Shown here: positions 35,284 through 48,000 of the stretch, piece by piece
How positions within the stretch are numbered: position 1 is the first letter of the stretch
Layout of the letters: each line of letters begins with the position of its first letter
Source of the DNA: Brachionus rotundiformis
Lineage: Eukaryota; Rotifera; Eurotatoria; Ploima; Brachionidae
DNA length: 64,000 nucleotides
NCBI GenBank assembly: GCA_016802295.1
Contig: JAESIW010000180.1
Coordinates: forward strand, 1,987,619 to 2,051,618
Direction: 5' to 3'
Notes under the pieces: generated by a model
Told to the model about the DNA's origin: nothing
Database searches by the model: none
The model's input: the letters and a program-made list of their open reading frames with translations, nothing else
Made by a program: the position numbers and the translations under genes

Positions 35284-37418
35284 CTACAAATCAGTATCGA
35301 ACCATTGGGCAGGCGATTGAGTTTGATGGTTGTTGATTGGCACGTCAATCAGTTGAGAATTACCATTAAAGTTGGTCGGATGCTGCATCTCTAGCTCATA
35401 CGGATCAATCGTATTATAGGCAACATACTGGTCATTCGATCCGAGCATTCTGTGATGCTCAACGCCACCATATATCAAGCTGGGATCATTGTTCATGGCA
35501 AAATTGTCATTGCCAGGCTTGTTCTCCGACAATCTGTACAAAACAGCCGCTGCATAAGTGGAAATAGCTGGGTCCTTGGACCTTAACAGCTCGGTAAGTC
35601 TATCAGTTATTCTCTCATTCTCAATCAAATCAATATTGATCCTGTCATTGGCCAATTCGGACAAACAGCCACAAGCCACTCGTTGTATACCTTCCCAAGG
35701 CATGTACAACAACTGAACTAGCACAGGTATGCACTTGAGCTCTCTGATAACAATTCCGTTGTGCGGATCGCGTCCAAGCTGATGCAAAGCGCCCACAGTG
35801 CCCTCAATTATCTCCTCCATGGGCACGTCATCAATTATGGCGCTTTCAATCCCCTGCTGCTGGGCCTGTTGGTGAGAATTTATGGCCTTGATTAGCAGCT
35901 GTACTAGCCGTGGTATGATGCCAAGCTCTCTCAACGGAGCCAAGTTGTTGTCGTTCAATGCCAAATTGCGTATCAAACCAATAGTTGCCTTTAGCAATGG
36001 CCATCTGCTCTGGTCAGATTGCAAAAGTGGTGCAATGACCGGCAAACCGTAGTAGTACCTCACAGCCTCTTGTGCCACTTGCGATTGTGGATGACGATTG
36101 GTCACGTGTCTAAGCGAGCACACAGCCGGCTCACAAATGTCCTCCTTGTTCTCATTGCCACTCTGGAGCATTGTTCGCAGCATTATCTCTATCCCATTAT
36201 ACTCGACAAATTTCATCTTGTTCAAATCATTGTTGCATGTTAAATTGGACAAAATTCCAGCTGCACATGTGGTAAAATTGATATCACCACTTGTATTCAA
36301 AATGTCAATTAACTTCTTAATTAAACCTTCCAGATTGTCCTCTCTAATGGCACAATCGCTCAAATTTCTCAGTGTCAGGAGACAATTGTAAACAATTCGC
36401 TCATCATTGTTCACATTTTGTAAGTGTGTGCTAAGCACCTGCATGGCACCTTCGCTTACCAATTCTCGTTTGTTCTCTGGACAAACACTCAACACTTTCA
36501 TTAGTCTAACACATGTCCAAATAAGCTTCTGATAATTGGTCGAGTTCATTATTCTTATAAGCTCTTTGGGACAGCCACTTGTTTGAATGACCAACTTAAC
36601 CTCGCTGTTATTAAATGCCAATATGTGCAAAGAGTCGAGTAAAATAGCCAAAAATTTTTGGTTATTATTTTGACTCAGGAGCTCGACCATTTTTCTAGTA
36701 CCATTGTAATGATGCACCTGAGCCTTGGAAGCAGGCTCATACATGAGCAAGTTATGAAGGGTTGTGGCTGCGTAGAAGACAACACTTTCAATTGGTGAGC
36801 TTAGCAACTTGATCAATGCTGGTATGCCACCACATTTGAGAATGGCATACAAGGCCGGCTTGTTGTTGTTGGCAGAGAGATTGCAAAGGATTTTGGCTGC
36901 CATGTTGTGAAAATCAGGATCATTTGAGTTTAGGAGTATGTTGACCAGAGAGCTTATCAGCGCTTGAGAGCTGGTCAGAGCCATGCGACTTGCGTCTTTG
37001 CCAGACAGCTGGTCAATTAGCTTAAGGGTCTTGGCAACCACGATTCTGTCCTCATCGCTCAAAAGCTTGATCAATTCGGGAATGGCCCGAATGGTCACAT
37101 CAGCGTCCTCTTGATAATTGATTAGATTTATTATGGCTGTTTTTAGTTGCTGGGTTGGCTGTGCGAGGCGTTGGACCGTCGATGGTCGGCCCAGATTCGC
37201 TCCGCTTGTGTTCTGTTTTATGAAGCCGTAGTCTTCTAGCGACTCTGGAAACATGGCTGCTCGGATCCGCTGTGATCGTGTCTGGTTCAACTGTGCGTTT
37301 ATGTCTATTTAAGTAAGAATATTAACTAACCATCTTTTTTACCACATCTATGCTTACCATCTACATTCTGCTGCGAGTGCACAAAATCAAACTGAGTCAC
37401 TTCGTCTGAGTAAATCAT
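35284..37418 (-). CDS. CTNNB1: Beta-catenin (armadillo)
   Basis: Two exons, 37418-37358 and 37304-35284, joined across a 53-bp intron to 693 aa. The armadillo repeats run through most of the protein: VQRLAQPTQQLKTAIINLIN, ELIKLLSDEDRIVVAK, GGIPALIKLLSSPIESVVFY, TCAAGILSNLTCNN and WPLLKATIGLIRNLALND all align with vertebrate beta-catenin. The extreme C-terminus, WFDTDL, is the invariant beta-catenin end. The N-terminal VDDINAQLNQTRSQRIRAAM fits the alpha-catenin-binding helix. The protein links cadherins to actin and carries the Wnt signal to TCF/LEF in the nucleus. The start chosen (MIYSDEVTQF) is preceded by an in-frame stop if the exon is not spliced further. With it, the protein lacks the GSK3/CK1 phosphodegron (DSGIHS in vertebrates), which may lie in an unrecognised upstream exon. 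The C-terminal tail is shorter than in vertebrates. Confidence 0.95.
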
Positions 37419-40393
37419 TTCCGACTTGTGAACGGTTTCCTTTTTTGTTTTTAAAATTTAATAGATTTATTGTTTTTCTTAATAAATTTATTTAGCAAAT
37501 TACTTTATATTTCATGCTATCCATTTTAAAATTCGACTGTAATTAGTAAAGAATTCATAAAAAAGTCTAAGATAAGAAAGTTATCAAATTCAAAATTATG
37601 TTATAAGTGTTTTAGGTTAACTAAACACCAAGTTTTATTAGTGAAAGAATAAAAAATAAAAAAGTGACTAAGGTGGCCAGAGTTTCCTTAGGCAAGTTGA
37701 CGCACAAGTATCGACCGAAAAATAAATTATTCTTTTTTTCTATTTGCACTTAGTTTATCATAAAATGGTCAATATTCTTAATATATTTTTTATATGTTCT
37801 TTTTTGTTGGCTATGTTTTTATTTGTTTAGCAAAAAATTATGATGATTAATGTTGGCTTTCTATTGAAAATTGGAACGACTTGAGTGTTGTCTTGAGTGA
37901 GTTTAGTCTTAGCTGAAAAATCGGTTTTTTATTGCCTTTCTGGTCCAAATTTTGAATTAATTTAATAGAAAATATTATGGCGCCTTGCTAGAGAACTTGA
38001 GTGCCTCATTAGGCTAATTTATTTCGATTATGGTAGCAACATACTCAATCATAAATCTGTTAACTTTTTTTATTATGTCATATGAATAAAATATAAAATA
38101 ATCATATTTTAGATATCAAAAAAATTAGCAGAAAAATATTTGGTCAACTAAAACAAACTCGGATTTTGTGATCTGACTCGAAGTTGAAGCTAATTTATAA
38201 AAAATAACTAGGGCTCATTTATTATATTTTATTTCTTAACTAAAAGTGTTCCAATCTTAAAAATAATCAAATAAAAATAACAAACAAGTTTTTTTCATCT
38301 TTATTTGATTCGTAATTAGAAGTCTTGAATGCAGAAAATTAAAATAATATAAAATTAGTTAAACGATATTTGAATAATATCCATTAAATATTTAAATAGG
38401 AATTCATTTAAAAACGAAAAACTCATATTTATTGACCATTAAAGCTTTAAATAAATAAAAAGAGTTTTTAAATAAAAGTTAACATGTTTTTTAAGAATTA
38501 AAATCTGAGAAATTTATTTAAATTACAAATTTTGGTATTAAATATTTAATATTTTATTAGATTTTTTCTTAAATTTAAATTAGCTAATTATTAAAATATC
38601 GAAAATGACTAAATTAAGAGAAAATTTTTTTTATTCTATTATCATTAGGTGTTTCTGAATCTGATCGTTTTTGATTAACAAAAAATTCATTTGATTCCAA
38701 TTCCGATAAAATAATAGACAAATAAATTTATATAAATAACACTACTTGAATCGTGCAGCAAATATTTTATATTCTTCTTGGCACAACAAAAATCTGGCTA
38801 ATGTTTTCTCATAATATTATTGTTATTAAAAGAGTTGTCTCATTAGACTAAATATGATTATGCTTCGAAAATGACTTTAATTTACTAAAATTTACTTATG
38901 TTTTTCTTATGGAATTAAAATTAAACCAAAAGAAACTAAAAGAAAACTTATTGTTTTTTGTAAAATTATTTTACCGGAAAATAAGCAAGAATCCTGAAGA
39001 AAAAATTTTGACTACAACTAGGAGTTCTAATAATATGCAGAAAAAACATTTTTGAACTAATTTAATTATTAATATACTTGGTTTCTTGAAAAACAATTAT
39101 AATTTTGAACTAAAGTTTTCTAAATAAACAAATTTCAAATTTCTCTTTGAAGCTTTTACCTTTTAGGAATAATCAAGAGCTAAATTTATTTACTATTTTA
39201 AATTTTAAACCATTAAAATAACACTAATTTATTTTATTTATTTTTAAAATTATTGTAAAATTTGAAAAAGCATTCAATTCTTATGATTTTATTGTAAATT
39301 GACTTATTCAGGTTACCTATTTTTTACTCTAAAATTTAGCTTAGTAACATGAGAAAGATTGTTTTAATATCACTTCATTCTCTAAATATTTTTCAGTCAT
39401 TAATTTAAAGTAGAATTAAATGAATAGACAATTTCTATTCCATTAAATTTTAAATCTAAATTGATGTACAGGAATATTTAAATAAATTTACCTTGTTAAT
39501 TAGATTTTTGTGACGTCAAAATCATCACTTTGGTCCAAAAAATTACATAATTATGCCAATTTAATAAAAAATCTCATTAAAATGATTCTAAATATGACCC
39601 TTAAGCTTTATTTTGTGTTTTCCCTTAATCAGAAAATTCAATTTATATTTAGTGGGAATATTGTATTACTTTAAGTAATCAAAGAGAAGATTTAGAAAAA
39701 TAAGAAAATACTATTTTTTCTTACATAATCTTCAAATTATAAAAAATTAACTTGGTCAAGATTTTTTTATAATTTGAATAATTTCAACGAATAAAAAAAA
39801 CTTATTCTTATAAATCTAATTTTATTAAAGTTTTTTTGATAATTTGTATAATTAAATACTTGTGATTTTTCAAGTATTGTCATTTTACAATTGATTGAAG
39901 AAAAATTGCTTTAAAACTTTTCATATTTTTCAAAATTAAAATATTTGGCTAGCAAAAAAAATATTTATTCGCCATTATTACAAACTCCGAAAGCCCATTA
40001 AGTGTTGATTAAAATGGTCGTTTAATTCAAAAAAAAATTAGCTAAAAAACGAATTAAGGTTTTTGTGAAATTTGGTACAGAATAGAAAAAAAGAACAGAA
40101 ATTAATGCTAAAAAAGCTTTTAACTTTTCTCTCTAAAGGTGGGTATTTGTTGAATTCAATTTAATTATTATATCGAACAATAAAAAAACGTTATCTATTG
40201 GGTTTAACTTTCGATATGATCAAACCTTGGCTATTATGAGAAAGGTATTTAAACTTCAGTTTTCTTTCAAGTCTAATAAATATAGAAATTTAGAAAATTT
40301 CTTATAAAATTTATTAAAAGAAAAAAAAATGGAAATATTTAAATTAAATTGTTAGAATTTTTTTAGAAAATCTGAGAAAATCAAATTAATATT

Positions 40394-40536
40394 AGCTGGT
40401 AGTGACTGTGCTCTAAACATAGTGTGCAAACCACAGTTATTATAGATGGGATCCTACTGTTTTTCATCTTCGCAAGTCTAGCTTGCTAGCTTGTTGTAAC
40501 TTATACTATTATTATTATTATTATTATTATATTAAA
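40394..40536 (+). mobile_element. Possible decayed tRNA-derived SINE with (ATT)n tail
   Basis: TAGCTGGTAGTGACTGTGCT recalls a tRNA A-box arm and is followed by an anticodon-arm-like CTCTAAACATAG. GGGATCCTACTG sits where a degraded T-arm/B-box would be. After about 60 bp the sequence ends in about nine ATT repeats (40507-40536), a common SINE tail type. The patch is much less AT-rich than its surroundings. No intact B-box is present, so this is tentative. Confidence 0.3.
40507..40536 (+). repeat. (ATT)n microsatellite
   Basis: An uninterrupted run of about nine to ten trinucleotide units in otherwise irregular A/T DNA. Confidence 0.85.
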
Positions 40537-41269
40537 TTTTGAATACATGAATGTGGTTCATGATCACAAGCAATTTAAAAATCTTGAGTAAAAAAATTCA
40601 AAAGTTTTATCTCCATTTGCTAATTATAATGATGGTTCTATCAGATTGGTAAAATTTGATCTTATTCAATTAATTCAATTTATAAAACAATATAAAAATT
40701 TTATTGATGACTTTAAAAGATTCAGTAATTATCGTATATTTTCAAAAACTCTTTTATTGAATTGATTTTGTATAATTTAATTGCCAACATTGATGTAATC
40801 AAGACATGATTTATTTTTTATCAAGCTTGTTTTAAAAGAAATTTAAATTTTTATTTATGATGTAGTCAAAAAATAAAATTTGTTTTAGTTTTATTTAAAT
40901 AATCATTTTTACTGTAAAATATTACATATTGAATTAAATTCATTTGGATATATTTTGTAATAATTTTGTTATGAATTAATGACTGACTAGTCTGTATTTT
41001 TTTCTTGGATTACCAAAGAGCATTAGTCGTATACCCGTCTCCATACTCCATCCTGATCTGTCACCAATTTTATTATTTTGATTAGTTATAGAACATTAGC
41101 TTTTTTTCGTTCTTTTTTTTTATTAATAAAATATTTATTATGTAATGGTAAATAAATTTTCGAAAAAGCAATAATACACATCCCACAACTTTAGCTTGAA
41201 TAAAAAGATAAATCAAATATTTAAGTATCATTCATTTGATCCTTTATTACAATTTAGAGACAAAATAAA

Positions 41270-44200
41270 ATGCTGATTACTTTAATATTAATGAGTTTTT
41301 GCGTTTTTAATATTTCTCTAGCTTTGTTTTCATGCCCATTCCAAACATGCCAAACTATACAAAAAGGTAGCTCGTGCTTTATAGATTGCCAACTTACTGA
41401 CGGCCAATTACCTTCGATTGGCAATCAAACTATTAAATCAATATCAGAAATGACTCTAAAAAATGCCAGCTTCATACCAGATGACTCATTTATAGACTTG
41501 GATATCGCCAATTTGGAAATAAACGGTGATAATTTACAAAACATTTCAGAAAATTCTTTTCGTAAAACCAAAAAAATTAGAGGACTTTTGATGTCTGGCT
41601 TCAAAACTCCAAATGTTATTCCAGATAAAAGCCTAAAGCCTTTAGAAAATTCGACTAAAAGCTTAAAATTTACCAACAATCACTTGGACCCGGATAGTCT
41701 GAACCAATTTTTGAGAAAATTCAACTTTTTAAAAAGTTTACAGTACATGAATTTACAAAATAATAAATTGTTCAGATTTTACTCCAATTTGAGTGATTTT
41801 TCCAGTCTAACTTATCTCGACTTGGCGAACAATTCAATTTTTGACTTGAACATCACGGCCAATCTGAAAACTCTGCAATTATCCAATAATAATATGATTG
41901 AGTTGACAAGAAATATGTTTAAAAATCTAAAATTCTTAACCAGCTTAAACATTAGTAACAACTTGGTAGAAGCCCTTGGAACTGATGTTTTTTCAGATTT
42001 AACACAGTTAAATGAACTTTATTTGGGAAATAATCGTATACAATTTATTGAGCCGGATTGGATTAATTCTAACAATAGTCTAAAGATGCTGGACTTGTCT
42101 AACAATAAAATAGAAAAGATTTCACTTAAAAATTTTATTAATTTAAAATATTTAAACTTAAGTGGCAATAAAATTAGATTTATATCTGATATTAGACCTG
42201 AAATTAGACTTTTATCTTTGGATATATCTGATAATCTATTAGAATCAGTACCTGTTGAACTGGCCTATTTGAACCATGATAGTGAAACTATTAATTTGTC
42301 ACATAATCGATTAAAAAATTTAAATTTTTTAAAAAATATAAATTGTACAAATTTAAAGTATTTTGATGTATCGCACAATTTAATCGAGCTAGTATTTCCT
42401 CAAGATTTAGAACAGTGCACATCTTTGGCAAAGCTAGATCTATCCAATAACCGAATCCACATAATGGAATTTCCCTATTTAGAAAAATTAACCTTTTTAG
42501 ATGCTCATAACAATCATTTGGTCTATTTAAATAGAGCAACATTGATCAATTTACCAAATCTGGAAAAGTTTTATGCATCAAACAACAAAATATTAGCTCT
42601 TGATTCATCAAGTTTTAATAACAACTCGCGACTAATTGAGCTTCATCTGAATCGCAATCTTTTATCCAAAATTCCAAACATTTCAAAATTATTCAGGCTC
42701 GAAGTCCTTAATTTAGAAAATCAAAATGGAAGACTGTCCGAGCTGACCAATTTTGCATTTGAGAAAGAGCCTAGTGGTAAAGAAATTTCACGATTTTTGT
42801 TGGTCAATCTTGCTAAAAACAACATAAGCAAATTTGAAGACAGAATATTTTGCACTCGTTACCAAAATGTCATAAATCTTAAACGAATTAATTTGATTAT
42901 TGACAGCATCAACTCAATGAACAGGTGCATACTTAAGCAGCTTAGTCATGTAGAGACAATTATTTACGCTAACAATGACCAAAAATGCTCCCTAATTCAG
43001 AATAGAATTTCAAACCAAAATGATCATGTTGACCTAGGCTGTGATATTAGCAGCCTTACTTCAGATTGCTTTGATCAGCGCTATAGGTGCCATTATTCAA
43101 GCGATTTCGGCAAAAACAACTTCACCACCTGGCTATCTGGTGACCTGCATTTGTACTCGTTCGGAAGCTTATACGAAACATGCAATCTAGTAGGGGAACA
43201 TGTATGCTTTGCTTTGGAACAACTGAGCATCTATTGTCATATAGAGATCAAAAATGGAACATACCAAATGACAAATATAAAGGTAGTTTATGAAAGTGGC
43301 TCGATGAATTATATTTTTACAGCTGATAAAAACTCTTTTTCCCAAGGGTTTAATAGAATCTTTGACAGAATAAAAAAATTCTTAGTTCAGCTTTACTCTT
43401 TTCCGCCTGATCACCGAATTGTTTTAGATAGTATGAAAAAGATAGAAATCAATATCTTAAGAGATGAATTTTTGACTCTTTTAATAAGAACAAGTAGAGA
43501 TAATTATAAAAATGCTAATGGAATTTTAAAATCTGGATGCACAAACAAAACCATGAGCAGTTTAGGTACAACATTTCGCCTAATTGGTGCCAAAGAGAAA
43601 GAAAACATTTTCAAAATAGCCCAAAATCTTGGAATTAATTATGAGGAGGAAAAATATTTTGCTGATTTAAACGATGATCGAAACGTTTTATTGACAACAT
43701 CAGATTATAATTTAACTTATTATTTGAGAAAATATAAAGAGTCTTGGCAATCGATGGCAATTGCGGAAAGTATTTTAAAAATTCCAACTAATATTATCCA
43801 GGAATTAAATTGTACTAGAATTACAATTAATAATTTTAAACCAAGTCTTGACAATTATGATCAAAATGAGCTCAAAATTTTGAATATTTTAAATGAGAAT
43901 TCACAGAATACTAGTCATTTGAAATCATTGGTAATGGATAAACTGGCAGAAGCATGCTATCTACTGAACCAAGATAGCAATTTAGTCTACCCAGAAGAGA
44001 AGCGATTAAGATGCTTTGGAATACAGAGTGATTCAAGGCAATATTTTTGCTTATTATTGAAAAATTCTACAAAAGCAGAAATTACAGAGACTAGTAAGCA
44101 AATAAATTATTCAAGCAGTGGTCAATTATTTGAAACAACCCAGAAGTCTCTAATGGAAAATACAAGACGCTCGAGACCAAATTTTGTCTTGCAAATGGGA

Positions 44201-44500
44201 AACAAGCCGAATTTGGAAGAAAGTGGTAAAATTAACTTTGACCAGGCAACTACAGATTTTGTCCACTTGAGTTTTATGACTGGTGGAAGCAGTTCAATAT
44301 CAACTGTAAAAGAAAACTTAGATAAAACTAGAAAAACGGAAATTCCGCACACAAGTATAAGCTATAAGGAGCGTATTGTCAAAAATCCTGTTCTAACGAC
44401 TTATTCTTCGACTTCCATTTATCTATGCTCTGATGCTGCTAAAATAAGACTCTCTAAATTAACCATAGTTTTATTTATCTTGATTATTTTAAATAAATAA
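41270..44500 (+). CDS. Secreted leucine-rich-repeat protein, probably GPI-anchored (large)
   Basis: A single exon of 1076 aa. A signal peptide (about residues 1-19, LITLILMSFCVFNISLA) precedes a cysteine cluster (SCPFQTCQTIQ...CFIDC) that acts as an LRR N-terminal cap. About 17-20 LRRs follow to roughly residue 470, with units such as LKTLQLSNNNMIELTRNMF and LKMLDLSNNKIEKISLKNF. The second half is not LRR: it has scattered cysteines and many N-glycosylation sites, then a serine/threonine-rich stretch. The very C-terminus is a hydrophobic segment (IVLFILIILNK) with almost nothing after it, as in GPI-anchor signals. An extracellular binding or adhesion role is likely; the ligand is unknown. It is related to the shorter LRR protein at 50378-52135, with the same Cys cap and the same motif order. 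Confidence 0.85.
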   Translation: MLITLILMSFCVFNISLALFSCPFQTCQTIQKGSSCFIDCQLTDGQLPSIGNQTIKSISEMTLKNASFIPDDSFIDLDIANLEINGDNLQNISENSFRKTKKIRGLLMSGFKTPNVIPDKSLKPLENSTKSLKFTNNHLDPDSLNQFLRKFNFLKSLQYMNLQNNKLFRFYSNLSDFSSLTYLDLANNSIFDLNITANLKTLQLSNNNMIELTRNMFKNLKFLTSLNISNNLVEALGTDVFSDLTQLNELYLGNNRIQFIEPDWINSNNSLKMLDLSNNKIEKISLKNFINLKYLNLSGNKIRFISDIRPEIRLLSLDISDNLLESVPVELAYLNHDSETINLSHNRLKNLNFLKNINCTNLKYFDVSHNLIELVFPQDLEQCTSLAKLDLSNNRIHIMEFPYLEKLTFLDAHNNHLVYLNRATLINLPNLEKFYASNNKILALDSSSFNNNSRLIELHLNRNLLSKIPNISKLFRLEVLNLENQNGRLSELTNFAFEKEPSGKEISRFLLVNLAKNNISKFEDRIFCTRYQNVINLKRINLIIDSINSMNRCILKQLSHVETIIYANNDQKCSLIQNRISNQNDHVDLGCDISSLTSDCFDQRYRCHYSSDFGKNNFTTWLSGDLHLYSFGSLYETCNLVGEHVCFALEQLSIYCHIEIKNGTYQMTNIKVVYESGSMNYIFTADKNSFSQGFNRIFDRIKKFLVQLYSFPPDHRIVLDSMKKIEINILRDEFLTLLIRTSRDNYKNANGILKSGCTNKTMSSLGTTFRLIGAKEKENIFKIAQNLGINYEEEKYFADLNDDRNVLLTTSDYNLTYYLRKYKESWQSMAIAESILKIPTNIIQELNCTRITINNFKPSLDNYDQNELKILNILNENSQNTSHLKSLVMDKLAEACYLLNQDSNLVYPEEKRLRCFGIQSDSRQYFCLLLKNSTKAEITETSKQINYSSSGQLFETTQKSLMENTRRSRPNFVLQMGNKPNLEESGKINFDQATTDFVHLSFMTGGSSSISTVKENLDKTRKTEIPHTSISYKERIVKNPVLTTYSSTSIYLCSDAAKIRLSKLTIVLFILIILNK

Positions 44501-45099
44501 GTAATTTAATTAACTTTTAAATTAGTGAATATTAAAGCTATCAAGATTTCTTTTTCATTTAATAATTTTTATAATACTAACAAAATTTAAAAAAAAATAT
44601 ATTTATTTAATTTAAAAAATTATTACTTATATCTATATTGTACATTTTTTTGATTAAAAATAAATTTTTGATTTGCTTTTTATTAGATTTTTCTAATTTG
44701 TTTAATAGAAAAAATGACAAAAATATGATCGGTATTAATACTATCAAATTTTAATTTATTAAAAAAAATAAAATCATAAGTATTAAAATTAAAGTGAATA
44801 TTCATTTTTTTATTATCAGTTTTATATTAAAAAAATTGAATTAATTAATAAAAAAGTTAGAAGTTTTCAGATAAGCTGACCCTCATATTTGGAATGTGGA
44901 AAACTCAATAAAATATTTATTTGAAAATTCAAATAAAAGAACAAAAATACTTTAATAAAAAAATATTTAAATTATTTTTATTAAAAAAGGATATCTAATC
45001 GTTTTCATTATTACAATTTTAATTGCAAAAATAATGATAAAAATATATATAAATTTTTTTTGTTTAATATTTATACAAAAAAATTGTCTTAGCAAAAAA
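44501..45099. other. AT-rich spacer between convergent genes
   Basis: 600 bp of A/T-rich DNA between the LRR gene and the MCM3AP gene, which end towards each other. Nothing recognisable beyond likely 3' UTRs. Confidence 0.5.
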
Positions 45100-48000
45100 T
45101 TAGTATTTCCATAAAATTTTCTTAAGCTTTTGATTAAACTTATCATTACACAACTTTTCATCATTAAGTTTTTTCATAAAATCGTCAAATGAAGAGGCGA
45201 TCGGATTATTTGATTCTTTTTCCGACTGAGGACAGGCAATTTCATCAGCTAGCTTAGTTTGGAATTCCACAGAACTTTCTTTTTCTTTTTGGAATTGACT
45301 CATAAAATTGTCAAAATTTGCATCAATCGGTCTAAATTTTGCTTCTACAATACTCTGTACTTTTTGATCCAAAAGCATTAGCCGCTTCGGACTCTTCTCC
45401 TCTTTCTCCTTCTCCACATGAACGATTTTTTTTTCCATGGAAATTCTTCGCTTCATGTTTCCAAAGCTATACTTTCGATTAAGCTCGTCTTTTTCGATCC
45501 AGTCTATACTCCGAATCAAGTCCAAATCGGCATAAACATAAACATCCCCCACCAAATATTCACTTTTGCCCAGTTTTAACTTTTCATTTTCAATTTTAAA
45601 CTCCACTAGAGCCCGAAAATGTTCGGGCTTTTGACCATTTATCTCAATCCGAAGCAAATTCCATAATTTTTTCCTCAAAAAATCATCCAATTCTAGCTCA
45701 CCCCAAAACTTAAGCGTCTCTTGCTCACTTGGAACAAATTCCAAAATAGGCCACACATTTGTATAACTATTTTTTTCCAGTAATATATCAACCAAACGCC
45801 AATACCTCATCGAAAACTCATGTAAATACTGTTCAATCATTAAATTTTTAGAATTGTCTAAAAATTTAATCAAAGTTTCGTAAAGCAAATCTTTTAGATT
45901 TACACTGACCAAATTTGGAGATCGATTTGACTCGTCGGCCACAACTTGACGCATCAATGTCTCCAACATTTGTTCTATGGTGAAAAAATACTTGTCCTCT
46001 AGTGGACAGCAGATGAGAATTTGTTCTCTTTTTCCCAAGACTCGATTTATAAAATTTAAGCTTTTTTCTCTTGAAAATAAGGAAATGAACAAAATGTGTT
46101 GAAAATTTTTTAATTCTACAATTTCAGAGTCATTTAAATTTTCTATAGTGTAGATAATTGAATTAGCACGGTACAAGTCTTTTGCAGAAGAATACTTTTT
46201 AAGACAAAATCTAATTCCGAATTCCCTCGGATCTAATAAATTAATGGCTATATTCTCAACTAAACACGATTCGGAATTGAAAATTTTGTTTATTATATCA
46301 TTCCGATTACAAAACAAGACAGTTTTTATATTTACCTCTTGAATTGGCTTAGGCATATTAATCAAAATTTCGTCCGTATGGTTATTTATAATGTTAAAAT
46401 AATTTTCTAATAAAATTTTTATAAAAATTTGGTTGAAATTTATTGGTAACAAAGACATGTGTTCAAGAAAATCACCACAATGAACTGTTTGGTAAAGATT
46501 ACACTTTATGGAAGATAATTTGCTAAAATTCTTTGCTAAAAAAACAGCATATTTGAGCAAAAAGCCAATGTTAGGGTTTAATGAGCGTTTGTGTTGACTT
46601 TGAAGTAGCTTAATACTGAGCTTTAGTCTCCATTTTTGAAAAAGAACCAATTTTTGGTTTTCTGCAATACTTGATTTGATATCGTGGTAAAGCTCGGTGT
46701 TTACGTTCAAAAAAAATCTTGTTTGTTCATATATGGTGTCGTGGAGGGTCAAAAGCAAGTCTTCATTGAATAAACCATTTTCAGTACCAAAGTATATCCT
46801 AGTTGCTAATTTGTCCAAAAAAAGATCCTTGCTTATTTCACTGGCAATTTGTTTGAGTATAAAGTCGAACTGTTTTTGAAAAACACAAGATAAAATTTCA
46901 TCAAATATAATATTTTCGTAAATTGCCAATGCTTTATAATAATCTGCGCAAAATTCTGATACAACTTGGTTCAAAATTTGTTCTCCAATTTCAACGCTTA
47001 TCTTGTTAAATGCTTCATTTTTATACTTTAAGTTTTGTTGATGAAGCATTTCTTCAATAAGGGAATTTTGAATATTTTCTTTGACGACCATGTCCAGATA
47101 AAAGGCTGAAAGTTCCATGGTCAATTTCGAATAGCTTAAAATCAAGTCTTCGATAGTTGTTTTGACTAATTCGTCAATTATTTCTGAATTTATATCCTCG
47201 GCTATTTTGTTTATGTCGATTACAATTTTTGGGGGAGATTTTGAGCGAGACTTTGACGAAGAAATTGGTGGCGGTGCTTGGACAGGAAATGCTGGCACAG
47301 ATTTTTTTTTAATGAGACTTTCGAATAGATTTTGTGTTTTTGGTTTTGTGCTTAAAAGATTTGAAAATAAATTTGGAGTTTTTTTTTGCTGGTCGGGCTC
47401 ATCTGTCTTTGCTAAATCTTGACCAAAAATCGGCTTTGGACGTTCTTGTTTTTTTACTTCAAAAGAAGGCTTTTGAATAAGTTTGTTAGCTTGTGTATTC
47501 TGTAATGGCTTCAAGACAGACTGCTGTTCTTTAGCTTTTCGGAATTCTTCCAAATAATATTCCACTTCATCGCCCAAAAAATTATCTTCTTCGTCAAAGC
47601 TGGTCTTTACAAAGTAATTAGGCGATAAGAATCTAGAAGATTTAACCTCATCTATTTCCATTCCACTGATAATTACAGCTAATCGATCACAATTATTCAA
47701 GTCATTACTATAAAAATGGTCGATATAGAACTTGTTTTCGATAATTTTTGAGCGACGAAGTCTTAAACTATCTTTGTCACTTTTACTAAGCTCAAAAATA
47801 GATACACCTCTTGAAGATGGCATCCTAAAAGCCATGTCGTCATCAGTAACTTCCAGACCAAACATATTTGCGTACATGAATGCTTCATCGGTGTCATCAA
47901 AACCTTAAATAATTATTTTATTGATCAGACTTTGATTTCAGAACTATGATTTTATTTGAGAAATATCATTTTAGAACAGCATATTAGAACACTGATAAAC

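Larger units (their letters stand above)
37419..41269. other. Beta-catenin upstream region and AT-rich desert
   Basis: 3.85 kb of A/T-rich DNA. I looked on the minus strand for an upstream exon with a DSG-x-x-S degron and did not find one. A small SINE-like patch and a microsatellite lie at 40394-40536. Otherwise featureless. Confidence 0.45.
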
